From contig MVQL01000059.1 of the NCBI GenBank assembly GCA_002067205.1, positions 1 to 44,391 on the forward strand: a DNA stretch of 44,391 nt. The letters are read 5' to 3'. Position 1 is the stretch's first letter; every line of letters begins with the position of its first letter. This DNA comes from Pelotomaculum sp. PtaB.Bin104. Its GTDB lineage: Bacteria; Bacillota; Desulfotomaculia; Desulfotomaculales; Pelotomaculaceae. The position numbers and the translations under genes are program-made. Shown here one piece after another: positions 24,365 to 32,504 of this stretch. The notes beneath the pieces are model-generated. The model was given only the letters and a program-made list of their open reading frames with translations, made no database searches and was not told where the DNA came from.

Positions 24365-27300
24365 CGAGAAAATACAATCACTGTTAGAACAGGCCGAGCA
24401 GGGTATTAAAGAAGTCTTTGAAAGCGATAATTACCGAAATTACCTTGCCACAATGTCAAAATTTCATTCATACAGCTTTCGTAACAGCCTTTTAATCGCC
24501 ATGCAAAAGCCGGAAGCTACATTCGTTGCCGGTTACGCTGCATGGCAGAAAAAATTTAAGCGACAAGTCCAGCGTGGGGAAAAGGGAATTGTAATCATCG
24601 GGTATACCCCGAAGAAAGTCACCGTCGATCAGGAACGGAAAGACGATAACGGGAATACGGTTATAGGCGCTGACGGAAAGCCGGTTATGGATACCGTCAC
24701 AAAGCAAATACCGTCCTTTACCCCGGTTTATGTCTATGATGTGAGCCAAACAGAGGGCGAACCGTTGCCGGTTCTTGTAAATGAGCTTGACGGCAGCGTA
24801 GAAACGTATCAAGACCTTATGACGGCCATTACCGCCGTTTCGCCTTTCCCGATTGTCTTTGAAGATATAAAGGGCGGCGCAAAGGGTTATTGTGATCCTA
24901 TAGCTCAAAAAATAGCCATAAACAACGGCATGAGCGACGCACAGAATATCAAGACGGCAATTCATGAGGTAACACACGCCGATTTACACGCACCGGAAAT
25001 AAACCTTACCTTAAACGAGCGTACAGACCGACGCACAAGGGAAGTCGAAGCAGAAAGCACGGCTTTTGTCGTTTGCAGCCATTACGGGATTGATACTTCT
25101 GATTATACATTTCCTTATCTCGCTACATGGAGCAGCGACAAAGAGCTTAAAGAGCTGCAAAGCAGCCTTGATACGATTCAAAAACAGGCCGGGGACTTAA
25201 TCGACCGGATAGACACAAGGCTTGCAGAGCTGCAAAAAGAGCATGAGCAACAGCAGTTCCAGACAATCACCCCGGATCAGGCAAAGGAGATTATCCGGGC
25301 TTTTGATGAAAAGGCCGACCGGCCATACAGCCGGTATTTAGCGCAAGAAAACGGAAAATGGATTGCTATTGATGATAGCACCCATAATTGCAACGTGGAA
25401 GAATTTACCCAAAGGAAAGACGCTATCGCATGGTTAAAGGGCGAATTTGAAATAAGCGATTTTCAAGAGCTGCCGGATCGAAATATTACCGTTCAGGATA
25501 TGGAGCAATACGGTTTCGCCGGTGGTAATATGCTTCCCTTGGAGCTGCAAAAGGCCACAGAACTATTTGAAAAATCTCTGCCGGTTTATATGCTCTATTC
25601 TGACAGCACGAGCCGGGCGGCTGACAGCCTACAGGATATTCAGGATCATGCAGACCGGGGCGGCATTTTAGGCGTTCCTGCCGCCGATTGGCAGCAACAA
25701 CAGCGATTTGATACTGCCGCCCGTTCTCTGGCCGCACGGTATGAACAAATGGTAAGCAGATATTCCCCTGTAAATGCTATCCCGGCCTATCCGTTCAGCA
25801 TAAACGATCCTGAACAGCGTCTTAATACCATTACAGACCGGATCATACAATATGATGTATCAAGCCTTGATACGGTTATAGATCAGGTGATTTCAAACGC
25901 TGACGATACCGTAAGGGATCAAGCTATCAGAGAGCTTGCAGCAATCAAAGAAGATTACCACACGTTCACGCAGGATAAACTTACGCAGGAAGTCGAAAAA
26001 TTCAACGGTGAACCAGTGGTATTTGTTCGGTGGAGCGAAAGCGACCAGTTAGAAACCGGACAGGTTATGCCTTTACATGAAGCAAATGCCGTTTTCCGCA
26101 GTCTTGATATGAACTTTGACCGTGTCGGTTACGATAAAACGGCCTTTACGGTCAAATATAAACAAGACGGCGAATTTCACGTTTACGAGGGACGGCAAGA
26201 TTTCGGGGATCGGGACGGCGGTTTGATCGACCACATAAAAGCCTTTTGGGATAGCGAATTAACCGAAGATCAGCAAAGGCAGCATATCAATAGCGGAAAT
26301 ACTGATATTATCGAAAGCGCAAATGAAGCCGTGACACGGTTTGTCCCTTATTTGCAAATGCACGATGCCATAGGGCAGCTGGATACTCACGCTACAAAGC
26401 AGCTTTCCGATTTGCTTTTCCTTAAAGAGCAGGGGGCAGAAGTTACAAATGGGGATCAGCGTATAGCCTACTATACCGCCCTGAAAGAGTATACCAGGAA
26501 TTGTCGAGCTGCCTTGAATGAAGCCGGGGAGCTTCCACAGCTGCCGGATCGGGCGCAGTACGGCCTAAACGACGTTGAAAGCGTCATAGACCTTTCAGAC
26601 GAAGATAAGGCCGCATATAAGGAGCTTGCAGCCTATAGGGGACAGGTAAGAAAGGAAGTGGCCGCAGAAGCCAAAGCAGCCGGGATCACCGTAGATCAGT
26701 ACTTAGATGCCGGATCGGTTCCCCCGGACGGGCGCACGTTCTCTATCTATCAGCTGAAAGAAAATGACAGCACCCGCTATTTGAGGTTTGAGGGCTTGGA
26801 AACCTTGCGTAAAGAAAACGGTATGAGCTTCACCCCAAAGCTGGATAATTACGAAAAAGTATATTCCGGTACGCTTCCGCAAGACAAAGACCTGAACGAC
26901 ATTTACACCGAGTTCAATATAAACCACCCCGCCGATTTCAAAGGGCATAGCTTGTCGGTATCTGATATTGTCGTGATTGAGTGGCAAGGACAGATTACCG
27001 CAAATTATGTTGATAATTACGGCTTTGAGAACATACCGGAGCTGGCCGCAGAGGTACAGGCACAGCCTACAGCAGAGCAAAAGCCATATTACCATTTCTA
27101 TTATGATAACGATTATCTTTTCACCGTCACCGGCGAAAATGAAGCAAAACACGTTTTAGACGATCTCTGCACCAGCACAACGGCAAGGACAGGTTATTCA
27201 TGGACTGATAGCGGAAAAGTCTATGCGTCCGATCAGAAAGCAGCGCCCACAAGTGACCTTTGGGACGCAGACAAAACAAAGACCGCTTTTATCCCTTATT

Positions 27301-27608
27301 CACAGAAAGAGGCTGACGGTAATTTGCAGTACATCGAAGCCGAGTATAGACGTGCCGCCGACGAAAGGCTTGACAGCGTAAAATTTGATAATGACATTGA
27401 CCTTGACCGTGAAAAGACAAGGGATCAGCTTGGTTTCCGTGATGCTGACCGGGAACAGGAGAGGACACAGGATCAGACACCACAAAAAAGGGTTAGCATG
27501 AAAGATCGCTTTGCCGCAGCACAGGCCGAAGCAGAGCGCAGAGCCGCCGGAAGATCCAATACAGTACGGCAAAAGCAAATAGACGAAACCGAAAGGGGCG
27601 ATTTTTAA
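24351..27608 (+). CDS. ArdC-like/zincin/YodL/DUF4316 multidomain protein
   Basis: A 1085-residue protein. Residues 1-130 resemble the ArdC N-terminal single-strand-DNA-binding domain (YATMSKFHSYSFRNSLLIAMQ, AAWQKKFKRQVQRGEKGI). A zincin segment follows, with HEVTHADLH near 205-213. A long middle follows, then a YodL-like domain (about 797-890, FSIYQLKENDSTRYLRF) and DUF4316 (about 965-1035). It ends in SMKDRFAAAQAEAERRA (from about 1048), repeated in the toxin gene at 28070. ArdC proteins protect incoming single-stranded DNA from restriction; this giant may enter the recipient, which is inferred. It overlaps the resolvase and TTRAP genes. Confidence 0.88.
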   Translation: MAKNDEKIQSLLEQAEQGIKEVFESDNYRNYLATMSKFHSYSFRNSLLIAMQKPEATFVAGYAAWQKKFKRQVQRGEKGIVIIGYTPKKVTVDQERKDDNGNTVIGADGKPVMDTVTKQIPSFTPVYVYDVSQTEGEPLPVLVNELDGSVETYQDLMTAITAVSPFPIVFEDIKGGAKGYCDPIAQKIAINNGMSDAQNIKTAIHEVTHADLHAPEINLTLNERTDRRTREVEAESTAFVVCSHYGIDTSDYTFPYLATWSSDKELKELQSSLDTIQKQAGDLIDRIDTRLAELQKEHEQQQFQTITPDQAKEIIRAFDEKADRPYSRYLAQENGKWIAIDDSTHNCNVEEFTQRKDAIAWLKGEFEISDFQELPDRNITVQDMEQYGFAGGNMLPLELQKATELFEKSLPVYMLYSDSTSRAADSLQDIQDHADRGGILGVPAADWQQQQRFDTAARSLAARYEQMVSRYSPVNAIPAYPFSINDPEQRLNTITDRIIQYDVSSLDTVIDQVISNADDTVRDQAIRELAAIKEDYHTFTQDKLTQEVEKFNGEPVVFVRWSESDQLETGQVMPLHEANAVFRSLDMNFDRVGYDKTAFTVKYKQDGEFHVYEGRQDFGDRDGGLIDHIKAFWDSELTEDQQRQHINSGNTDIIESANEAVTRFVPYLQMHDAIGQLDTHATKQLSDLLFLKEQGAEVTNGDQRIAYYTALKEYTRNCRAALNEAGELPQLPDRAQYGLNDVESVIDLSDEDKAAYKELAAYRGQVRKEVAAEAKAAGITVDQYLDAGSVPPDGRTFSIYQLKENDSTRYLRFEGLETLRKENGMSFTPKLDNYEKVYSGTLPQDKDLNDIYTEFNINHPADFKGHSLSVSDIVVIEWQGQITANYVDNYGFENIPELAAEVQAQPTAEQKPYYHFYYDNDYLFTVTGENEAKHVLDDLCTSTTARTGYSWTDSGKVYASDQKAAPTSDLWDADKTKTAFIPYSQKEADGNLQYIEAEYRRAADERLDSVKFDNDIDLDREKTRDQLGFRDADREQERTQDQTPQKRVSMKDRFAAAQAEAERRAAGRSNTVRQKQIDETERGDF
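27498..27544 (+). repeat. 47-bp repeat, copy 1, in the ArdC/YodL gene
   Basis: Identical over 47 bases to 28592-28638. Both copies are read in the same frame, near the C-terminus of their proteins, and encode SMKDRFAAAQAEAERRA. Confidence 0.9.
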
Positions 27609-27826
27609 TGTTCACGAATGAAGAATTAGCAATCATCAAAATGTATTCCGGGTTTTCCCCGGATAGAAACCGTGTCATAACTGCCCTGAATGACAGCTTA
27701 CCGCTAATTGAGGATACAGAGATACAGGACACGGTAAATACCGTCATTCGCAAGGCAAACGCTATGACAGAGGAATCCTTTGCCGCCCTTGACTTATCAA
27801 GCGCACTTGATACCGAAGGACTTTAA
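27608..27826 (+). CDS. Transposon-transfer assisting protein (TTRAP family)
   Basis: A 72-residue protein beginning MFTNEELAIIKMYSG and continuing NRVITALNDSLPLIEDTEIQD, the pattern of the TTRAP family. The stop of the ArdC/YodL gene and this ATG share one base (TAATG), so translation is coupled. TTRAP proteins are found at this place in Clostridial conjugative transposons; the mechanism is unknown. Last gene of the transfer operon. Confidence 0.87.
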   Translation: MFTNEELAIIKMYSGFSPDRNRVITALNDSLPLIEDTEIQDTVNTVIRKANAMTEESFAALDLSSALDTEGL

Positions 27827-27856
27827 TACCTTAGTACTATAAATTCAAAAATTTGC

Positions 27857-27885
27857 TTGACATATTTTCGTGTTTATCGTATAAT
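27857..27885 (+). promoter_or_regulatory. Consensus promoter of the type III toxin-antitoxin locus
   Basis: TTGACA (27857-27862), 17-base spacer, TATAAT (27880-27885): a perfect sigma-A consensus. It lies just before the antitoxin RNA repeats, giving the high RNA output that type III systems need. Confidence 0.9.
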
Positions 27886-27917
27886 ACTAATGCAGGGTAG
27901 AGATACCCAAACACCGA

Positions 27918-28019
27918 AAATATAGTTCGCCCACCGTTGGCGGCTTATAAATGATCGGCTCGATAAATATAGTTCGCCCACCGTTGGCGACGCTACAAAT
28001 AATCGGCTCGAAAATAGTT
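27918..28019 (+). ncRNA. cptI: Type III antitoxin RNA repeats (CptI-like)
   Basis: Two tandem units, 27918-27964 (47 nt) and 27965-28010 (46 nt), each starting AAATATAGTTCGCCCACCGT and ending ATCGGCTCG, with a truncated third start (AAAATAGTT) up to 28019. Within each unit CGCC and GGCG can pair, as expected of the pseudoknotted antitoxin. In type III systems the toxin cuts the repeat transcript into single units that then inhibit it. Promoter upstream, attenuator and toxin gene downstream complete the locus. About 20 bases of unmatched leader follow the promoter. Confidence 0.88.
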
Positions 28020-28049
28020 GTGTAGCCCTATCGAAAGATAGGGCTACAC
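28020..28049 (+). terminator. Attenuator hairpin between antitoxin repeats and toxin
   Basis: A perfect 13-bp stem GTGTAGCCCTATC/GATAGGGCTACAC with a GAAA tetraloop. Such hairpins in type III loci set the ratio of antitoxin RNA to toxin mRNA. No long T run follows, so it may act as a weak terminator or as a processing barrier. Confidence 0.82.
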
Positions 28050-28069
28050 TCATAATCAGGCGGTGACGT

Positions 28070-28687
28070 ATGAAATTTCAAGAGGGATATGTTTATCATA
28101 TCAAAGATGAATACTTTTCAAAGGCACAAGACGAAAAATTGATGCAGAACAAAGAGAAAGGCACATACCGGCCAACTTTCCTTTGCATGGAAGATCGGAG
28201 AAATGCCGGTCTTTTGTGGGTGGTTCCCATGAGTACACAAGTCGGAAAATACCAAACCATTCATGATAAGCAACAGGCGAGATATGGAAAGTGTCTAACT
28301 ATTGTCATGGGAGAGTTTGACGGCCAACCGTCCGCTTTCTTGCTTCAAAACCTGTTTCCGATTACGGAATATTACTTAGATCATATACATACCCGAAACG
28401 GTAATCCCGTGCCGGTGAAACACTCCATTGCACAAGAAGTACGCTCCAACATGCAGCAGCTCCGGCAGCTCATTTACAGAGGGAAAAAGGTTGTTTTCCC
28501 GGACATACAGCGTTTAGAAAAAATGATGCTTGCAGAGCTTCAAGCGGAAAAAAAAACTGAATTAGCAGAAAAGCCGCAAGAAAAACTTTCAATGAAAGAT
28601 CGCTTTGCCGCAGCACAGGCCGAAGCAGAGCGCAGAGCTACAACCCCGACCGGCGCAGACCAAAAAAAACATGATCCAGAACGATAA
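28070..28687 (+). CDS. cptN: Type III toxin, CptN/ToxN-family endoribonuclease
   Basis: A 205-residue protein. Residues 1-165 match the CptN-like branch of the ToxN/AbiQ fold: MKFQEGYVYHIKDEYF, NKEKGTYRPTFLCM, LLWVVPMSTQVGKY, GECLTIV-like strand, FLLQNLFPITEYYLDHIHT, and QLIYRGKKVVFPDIQRLEKMML. The family is an RNA nuclease held inactive by its RNA antitoxin. The rest (166-205) is a charged tail carrying SMKDRFAAAQAEAERRA, shared with the ArdC/YodL protein and not expected in CptN. The gene lies behind the repeats and attenuator and is followed by a terminator. It may serve in ICE retention or phage abortive infection. Confidence 0.88.
   Translation: MKFQEGYVYHIKDEYFSKAQDEKLMQNKEKGTYRPTFLCMEDRRNAGLLWVVPMSTQVGKYQTIHDKQQARYGKCLTIVMGEFDGQPSAFLLQNLFPITEYYLDHIHTRNGNPVPVKHSIAQEVRSNMQQLRQLIYRGKKVVFPDIQRLEKMMLAELQAEKKTELAEKPQEKLSMKDRFAAAQAEAERRATTPTGADQKKHDPER
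28592..28638 (+). repeat. 47-bp repeat, copy 2, in the toxin gene
   Basis: Identical over 47 bases to 27498-27544 in the ArdC/YodL gene, read in the same frame. It adds the same charged C-terminal tail to the toxin. Confidence 0.9.
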
Positions 28688-28716
28688 ACCGTCATTTCAA
28701 AAATGGCGGTTTTTTC
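28686..28716 (+). terminator. Terminator of the toxin gene
   Basis: AAACCGTCATTT/AAATGGCGGTTT with one G-T pair, a 3-base loop and a T run. It begins within the toxin stop codon. Confidence 0.88.
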
Positions 28717-28772
28717 TTTGCACTTTTTTAAGGACACGACGCATTTCGACAACTTTTGTTCTCTTTGTGTGG

Positions 28773-28790
28773 TAGCTTATAAATAAGCTA
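28773..28790 (+). promoter_or_regulatory. Palindrome upstream of the 28829 gene
   Basis: TAGCTTAT and ATAAGCTA, 8-bp perfect arms with a 2-base centre, 38 bases before the ATG. A likely operator. A poor promoter match surrounds it. Confidence 0.45.
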
Positions 28791-28828
28791 TATCTTACAT
28801 ATAAGCCATATTGAAAGGAGCTATCACA

Positions 28829-29011
28829 ATGGAAGAATTGACAAAGGAATATCTGACCTTATTTACCGGGATCACGAACACAATTCAAGAACTGGAAAGC
28901 ATGACTTTTGAATTAAAAACGCTTCAGGCACGGGCAGAGGAAGAATATCTTACCCGAACGAATGAACCGGCGTCCGATGCAGCCACAGAAAAAGCCGCAG
29001 CAGACGTATAA
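28829..29011 (+). CDS. Small hypothetical protein, 60 aa
   Basis: A helical, acidic protein (LFTGITNTIQELESMTFELKTLQARAEEEYL) with an Ala-rich tail. The ATG at 28829 follows AAAGGAG. No family recognised, though small helical proteins of this kind often sit at the ends of Clostridial ICEs. Last recognisable gene of the first element before the convergent recombinase. Confidence 0.65.
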   Translation: MEELTKEYLTLFTGITNTIQELESMTFELKTLQARAEEEYLTRTNEPASDAATEKAAADV

Positions 29012-29073
29012 ATAAAGGGCGGCGTTTAGGCGCATATCCGTAGGGACATTTTATGAACCGTGGGTATTGGTTG

Positions 29074-29102
29074 AGGCAGACAGCAGATTAAGCTGTCTGC
29101 CT
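29074..29102. terminator. Hairpin at the end of the large serine recombinase gene
   Basis: AGGCAGACAGC (29074-29084) and GCTGTCTGCCT (29092-29102), an 11-bp perfect stem whose loop contains the recombinase stop codon. Only a short T run follows on either strand. It may terminate both convergent transcripts, or mark a recombination site near the element end. Confidence 0.5.
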
Positions 29103-30752
29103 TTGCCGTATTTCGGCTACTTTCTCGGCTTCTTCGGCGAAGGCACCTACGACGCCGATGTCACGATAGTGAATTATGATTTCCTGCTCCGCCGTTCTGG
29201 AGTACCGTTCCGCTCTCTCGCCGACCTCAATCTTCTCGATAAAAACGTTCAGCAGTTCAGCGCTGAGTGCGGTTATCTCGGTGTACCGCCTTGCCTTATC
29301 GATAAAACGGGTGACGTTTGAGATGGAAGCCTGCAGTTCTTCGATGCGCTCCGCAGTCTTAGGGATTCGCTCCTTAAGGCTTTTTTGCTCTGTATTGTAA
29401 TCTTCTGAGAGCATCCGGAACTGCTCGTTGGTTACCTTGCCAAGCACATTGTCCTCATATAAACGCTTGAACAATTTGCTCAGTTCGGTGTCCCTCCGGC
29501 GCATTAATTCCTGTTCCCTTTGGAGCCGCTCGATTTCACGTCGGGTTTCGGCGTTGTTTTTCCGGTTGATGTACTGGATGAATAACGCCTCCTGCTGCCG
29601 TGCGAAGTGGGTCACTCTGAGCAAGTCATCCAGCACGATTGCCGCCAGATGTACTTCCCGAAGGTAGTGAGAACTGCATTTCTCCTTGCCGCGTTTTCGG
29701 TAGGTAGAGCACATGAAGTTGTTTTTCACGGCGGCAATGGTGTGCGCCCGATGCAAGGTCATCTTCTCTCCGCAATCGAGGCAGCGTACCAAGCCGGAGA
29801 ACATATCCTGTTCCTCCATGTTTGTCCTGCGCCTTTTGTGTTCACGGATGTCCTGCACAATGTCCCATATTTCCTTCGTTATCAGCGGCTCATGGGTGTT
29901 TTCAAACCGCAGATGCTCTGACTCGGGACGCTCGATCCGTTTCTTGTTTTTGTAGGACAGCGTTGTGTATTGCAGATTGATGGTATGTCCGAGATAAACC
30001 TCGTTTTCCAGAATGTCGGCAATACATGCGCTGCTCCAAGCATACGGTCTTGTAATATCCACGTTGGTCAGAATTTTGCCGGTCTTGATGTAGTAATAGT
30101 AACCGGGCGAGAACACCTGCTCTTTGTTAAGCTGCTTGGCGATCTGAGTCGGACCTTTTCCCTCAACACAGAGGCTGAATATTCTCTGGACAATCGGCGC
30201 CACATCCTCGTCAGGGACGATTTTGCTCTTGGGATTGGCCTCGTCCTTCTTGTAACCGTATGGTGCTCTTGTGGCAACTCTCTCTCCACGTTCCGCCTTG
30301 GATTTTACAACGGCTCGGATTTTCCGGCTGGTGTCCTTGGCGTAGAAATCGTTGAACAGGTTTACGAACGGGGTAAAATCGTTATCACCATAGAGGCTGT
30401 CCACGTTGTTGTTGACGGCGATGAAGCGCACTCCGTAACTTGGGAATATCATCTCGGTGTACTGCCCGACCAGCAGGTAATCCCTGCCGAGGCGGGACAT
30501 ATCCTTGACGATAATCGTCGCTACCTGATCGCTTTCCACCATGCTCATCAACTCTTTCCATGACGGGCGGTTGAAGTTTGTGCCACTGTAGCCATCGTCA
30601 GAAAGGAAGAGAATGTTCTCAAAGCCATTATCGGCGGCGTATTTCTCCAGCATCAGTCTTTGATTTTGAATGCTGTTGGACTCGCCGTCACGCTCGTCCT
30701 CCTGGCTCAGCCTGCCGTAGAGTATTGTGTACTTTTGGTTTGCCTGTGTCAT
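29088..30752 (-). CDS. Large serine recombinase (TndX/TnpX-like integrase)
   Basis: A 554-residue large serine recombinase. The resolvase domain (1-150) has the catalytic serine in LYGRLSQEDE (Ser16) and IIVKDMSRLGRDYLLVGQY. The recombinase domain (about 180-290) follows, then a zinc ribbon with CLDCGEKM and CSTYRKRGKEKCSSHYLRE (about 330-375), and a long coiled coil (about 400-490). The ATG at 30752 has AAAGGAGG; the frame reaches upstream to 30824 but without a site. It catalyses integration and excision of the second module, or of the whole ICE. Confidence 0.94.
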   Translation of the reverse strand: MTQANQKYTILYGRLSQEDERDGESNSIQNQRLMLEKYAADNGFENILFLSDDGYSGTNFNRPSWKELMSMVESDQVATIIVKDMSRLGRDYLLVGQYTEMIFPSYGVRFIAVNNNVDSLYGDNDFTPFVNLFNDFYAKDTSRKIRAVVKSKAERGERVATRAPYGYKKDEANPKSKIVPDEDVAPIVQRIFSLCVEGKGPTQIAKQLNKEQVFSPGYYYYIKTGKILTNVDITRPYAWSSACIADILENEVYLGHTINLQYTTLSYKNKKRIERPESEHLRFENTHEPLITKEIWDIVQDIREHKRRRTNMEEQDMFSGLVRCLDCGEKMTLHRAHTIAAVKNNFMCSTYRKRGKEKCSSHYLREVHLAAIVLDDLLRVTHFARQQEALFIQYINRKNNAETRREIERLQREQELMRRRDTELSKLFKRLYEDNVLGKVTNEQFRMLSEDYNTEQKSLKERIPKTAERIEELQASISNVTRFIDKARRYTEITALSAELLNVFIEKIEVGERAERYSRTAEQEIIIHYRDIGVVGAFAEEAEKVAEIRQRQTA

Positions 30753-30870
30753 AATAACCTCCTTTTCGTTTGGCAAACCGATACGGAATTCTGGGACTGC
30801 GGATTTCTCCGCAATTCCAAGCATACCGAAGAGTTTGCCGGAAGTCTACTGAATTTCGCAAGAAAACCGC

Positions 30871-31281
30871 TCATATTTCAAGCTCCTTGTCGATAAGGGT
30901 GATGAGTTTGTCCGTGGGCGTTTTTGCTGCTGCTTTCGGGAACACCGAGCTTACCCGAAACTTTTTTCCGGCTATGTCCATGTGCCGTTCAAGGCAGAAG
31001 CTATCGGCATATTCCTTTAATTCCGTGTCCTCAAACAGCGGAATCGGCTTACCTTCAAGGTTTTTGTCCTTGATTCCCGCCGTTTCATAGCTGCCCCATA
31101 CGCCAGTTTCGGTGTAGTGTCGGCATTCCTCTTTGGTTTTCCTGCGCCATATACGATGCTTTCGAATACCGTTCCGCTTGAACCATTCCTCGATTTTCGG
31201 TCTGCTCGGATGTCCTTCGGGGAGCAGATAGATATAATCAGAAAAGACATATGCTGTGAAGCATTCCTGTTGCGGCTTCAT
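30871..31281 (-). CDS. Hypothetical protein, 136 aa
   Basis: A basic, mixed alpha/beta protein with an aromatic start (ECFTAYVFSDYIYLLPEGHPSRPKIEEWF) and a C-terminal helix (TPTDKLITLIDKELEI). AAGGAGG precedes the ATG. No family recognised; genes of this size commonly accompany large serine recombinases in Clostridial elements. Between the recombinase and the ribbon-helix-helix genes, probably one minus-strand transcript. Confidence 0.65.
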   Translation of the reverse strand: MKPQQECFTAYVFSDYIYLLPEGHPSRPKIEEWFKRNGIRKHRIWRRKTKEECRHYTETGVWGSYETAGIKDKNLEGKPIPLFEDTELKEYADSFCLERHMDIAGKKFRVSSVFPKAAAKTPTDKLITLIDKELEI

Positions 31282-31311
31282 AAATTAACACCTCCTTCTG
31301 CGGCTGTTACT

Positions 31312-31758
31312 TTAATAATCTTCATCATCGTCATCAACGGTAGCCTCCAAATATCGAATATCCATATTGTGTTTAACGGCTTCACTTAGAGGAACATAGC
31401 CTCTGCTGCTGTTGACCAGATGCACGGCTTTGCCCCGGAGCTTCTGCATATCGAGGTAGGGAACTTCCATAGCCGATGCCAGAAACAGATTCATCTGCGC
31501 CATTTCAACAGCGATTTTATATGATAGTTTGGAGAGATGTTCCTCCAGATTCCGTATTTCGCTGTGCTGTATTTTTGAATATACCTCGGCCAGCTCACCG
31601 CCGAACTGCCGCAGGATATCACGGCTTACATACTCCCGAATGGCTGCGTTTATGAATTCAGAGCGGTTGTCAAAGCCGAAGCGCTTGTGGTTATCGTCCG
31701 CCAACCGGAGTGTTTCCGCCGGCAGCGACACGGTGATTTTCTCAATCTCTCTGCTCAT
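31312..31758 (-). CDS. Ribbon-helix-helix protein A (mobilisation accessory)
   Basis: A 148-residue protein with an N-terminal ribbon-helix-helix (KITVSLPAETLRLADDNHKRFGFDNRSEFINAAIREYV) and a helical C-terminus ending in an acidic DDDDEDY. RHH proteins bind short palindromes as dimers. It starts 1 base after the stop of its neighbour at 31760, so the pair is co-translated. Its likely targets are the palindromes at 32295-32400. It could be a relaxosome accessory or a transcriptional regulator of the module. Confidence 0.8.
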   Translation of the reverse strand: MSREIEKITVSLPAETLRLADDNHKRFGFDNRSEFINAAIREYVSRDILRQFGGELAEVYSKIQHSEIRNLEEHLSKLSYKIAVEMAQMNLFLASAMEVPYLDMQKLRGKAVHLVNSSRGYVPLSEAVKHNMDIRYLEATVDDDDEDY

Positions 31759-31759
31759 A

Positions 31760-32185
31760 TCAACCCTCGTTTCTGAACTCGTTCGGATGCTGATAGGCGT
31801 AGATACCGTCGAAGCGGATGTTGCCGATGGTGTTCTTTACGTCCTTCACGCACTTTTTTCTGAGCGCTTCCATCCCATCACCTTTGAATCTAAGCTGGGA
31901 AGCAAAGAGGTGAGCCGCCATCGATTGCTCCACGCACATCCGAAAAAGCTGGCGGCACACCCGCGCTTCGATCTTGCCAAGCTGGTTTTCAAGGAACGCC
32001 AGCGTTGTCTTATTGATGTATTCCTGGCTCGATTCCGTCTGCAGAAAACCGAGATAGAACTCCACAGCCTTGCAGACAAACTCGCTCCGGCTTGAGATTT
32101 CATGCAGCGGATAGACGGCGTCAACCTGCTTCACCATGTCGGGATACATCCAAATTGGTACTTTTTCTTTCTTGTTCTCTTTCAA
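31760..32185 (-). CDS. Ribbon-helix-helix protein B (MobC-like)
   Basis: A 141-residue protein beginning at TTG 32185 (GGAGG 8 bases upstream). The start VPIWMYPDMVKQVDAVYPLHEISSRSEFVCKAVEFYLGFL is RHH-like, followed by helices and the CRQLFRMCVEQSMAAHLFA segment. It is related in layout, not sequence, to protein A. No relaxase is encoded in this module, so these proteins could recruit the relaxase of the neighbouring ICE; that is inference. Confidence 0.75.
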   Translation of the reverse strand: MKENKKEKVPIWMYPDMVKQVDAVYPLHEISSRSEFVCKAVEFYLGFLQTESSQEYINKTTLAFLENQLGKIEARVCRQLFRMCVEQSMAAHLFASQLRFKGDGMEALRKKCVKDVKNTIGNIRFDGIYAYQHPNEFRNEG

Positions 32186-32294
32186 ATAAAGACCTCCGTT
32201 TCTTTCTAAAATCCGTATGGGACTTCCGTAATAGTGCCGAACAACGGCGTTTTCTCGGCTGACGGACGTTACATACGTCGCCTAATATATTTTC

Positions 32295-32400
32295 AGGTGC
32301 ACCTTTGACCCCTTTGCGAAAGTCCTTGAAACGACCCGCGTTGCGGGGCGTTGTAAGGGGTGCAGGGGCGGCCTGCAGCCCCGCGCTTTAACCTGCATAT
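32295..32400. other. Palindrome-rich candidate origin (oriT or oriV)
   Basis: The 540-base gap between protein B and the AAA ATPase starts with a perfect palindrome AGGTGCACCT (32295-32304). Next comes a long imperfect hairpin at 32324-32358 (CCTT, ACG and CCCGC arms, 35 bases, three short internal mismatches), then a GGGGC/GCCCC hairpin near 32364-32381. Together with RHH proteins and an ATPase beside it, this fits a mobilisation or replication origin. No nic site is assigned. The rest of the gap holds the phased repeats at 32505-32678. Confidence 0.5.
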
Positions 32401-32504
32401 GATTTCAACCCTATCGTTCATCCCCATTATGGTTCTTTTATGCCGCCGGGTATCGGTTCTGTTTGCTGGCAGGATTCTTTGCTGCCGCAATCCCTGATCA
32501 AAAA

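Noticed and set aside
27918..28010. CRISPR-like tandem repeat
   Set aside because: Only two full units, adjacent with no unique spacers, and placed between a promoter and a CptN-like toxin. This is the antitoxin RNA of a type III system.
29967..30563. Long plus-strand frame opposite the large serine recombinase
   Set aside because: It is a complement shadow of the recombinase coding sequence, whose domains and start are clear.
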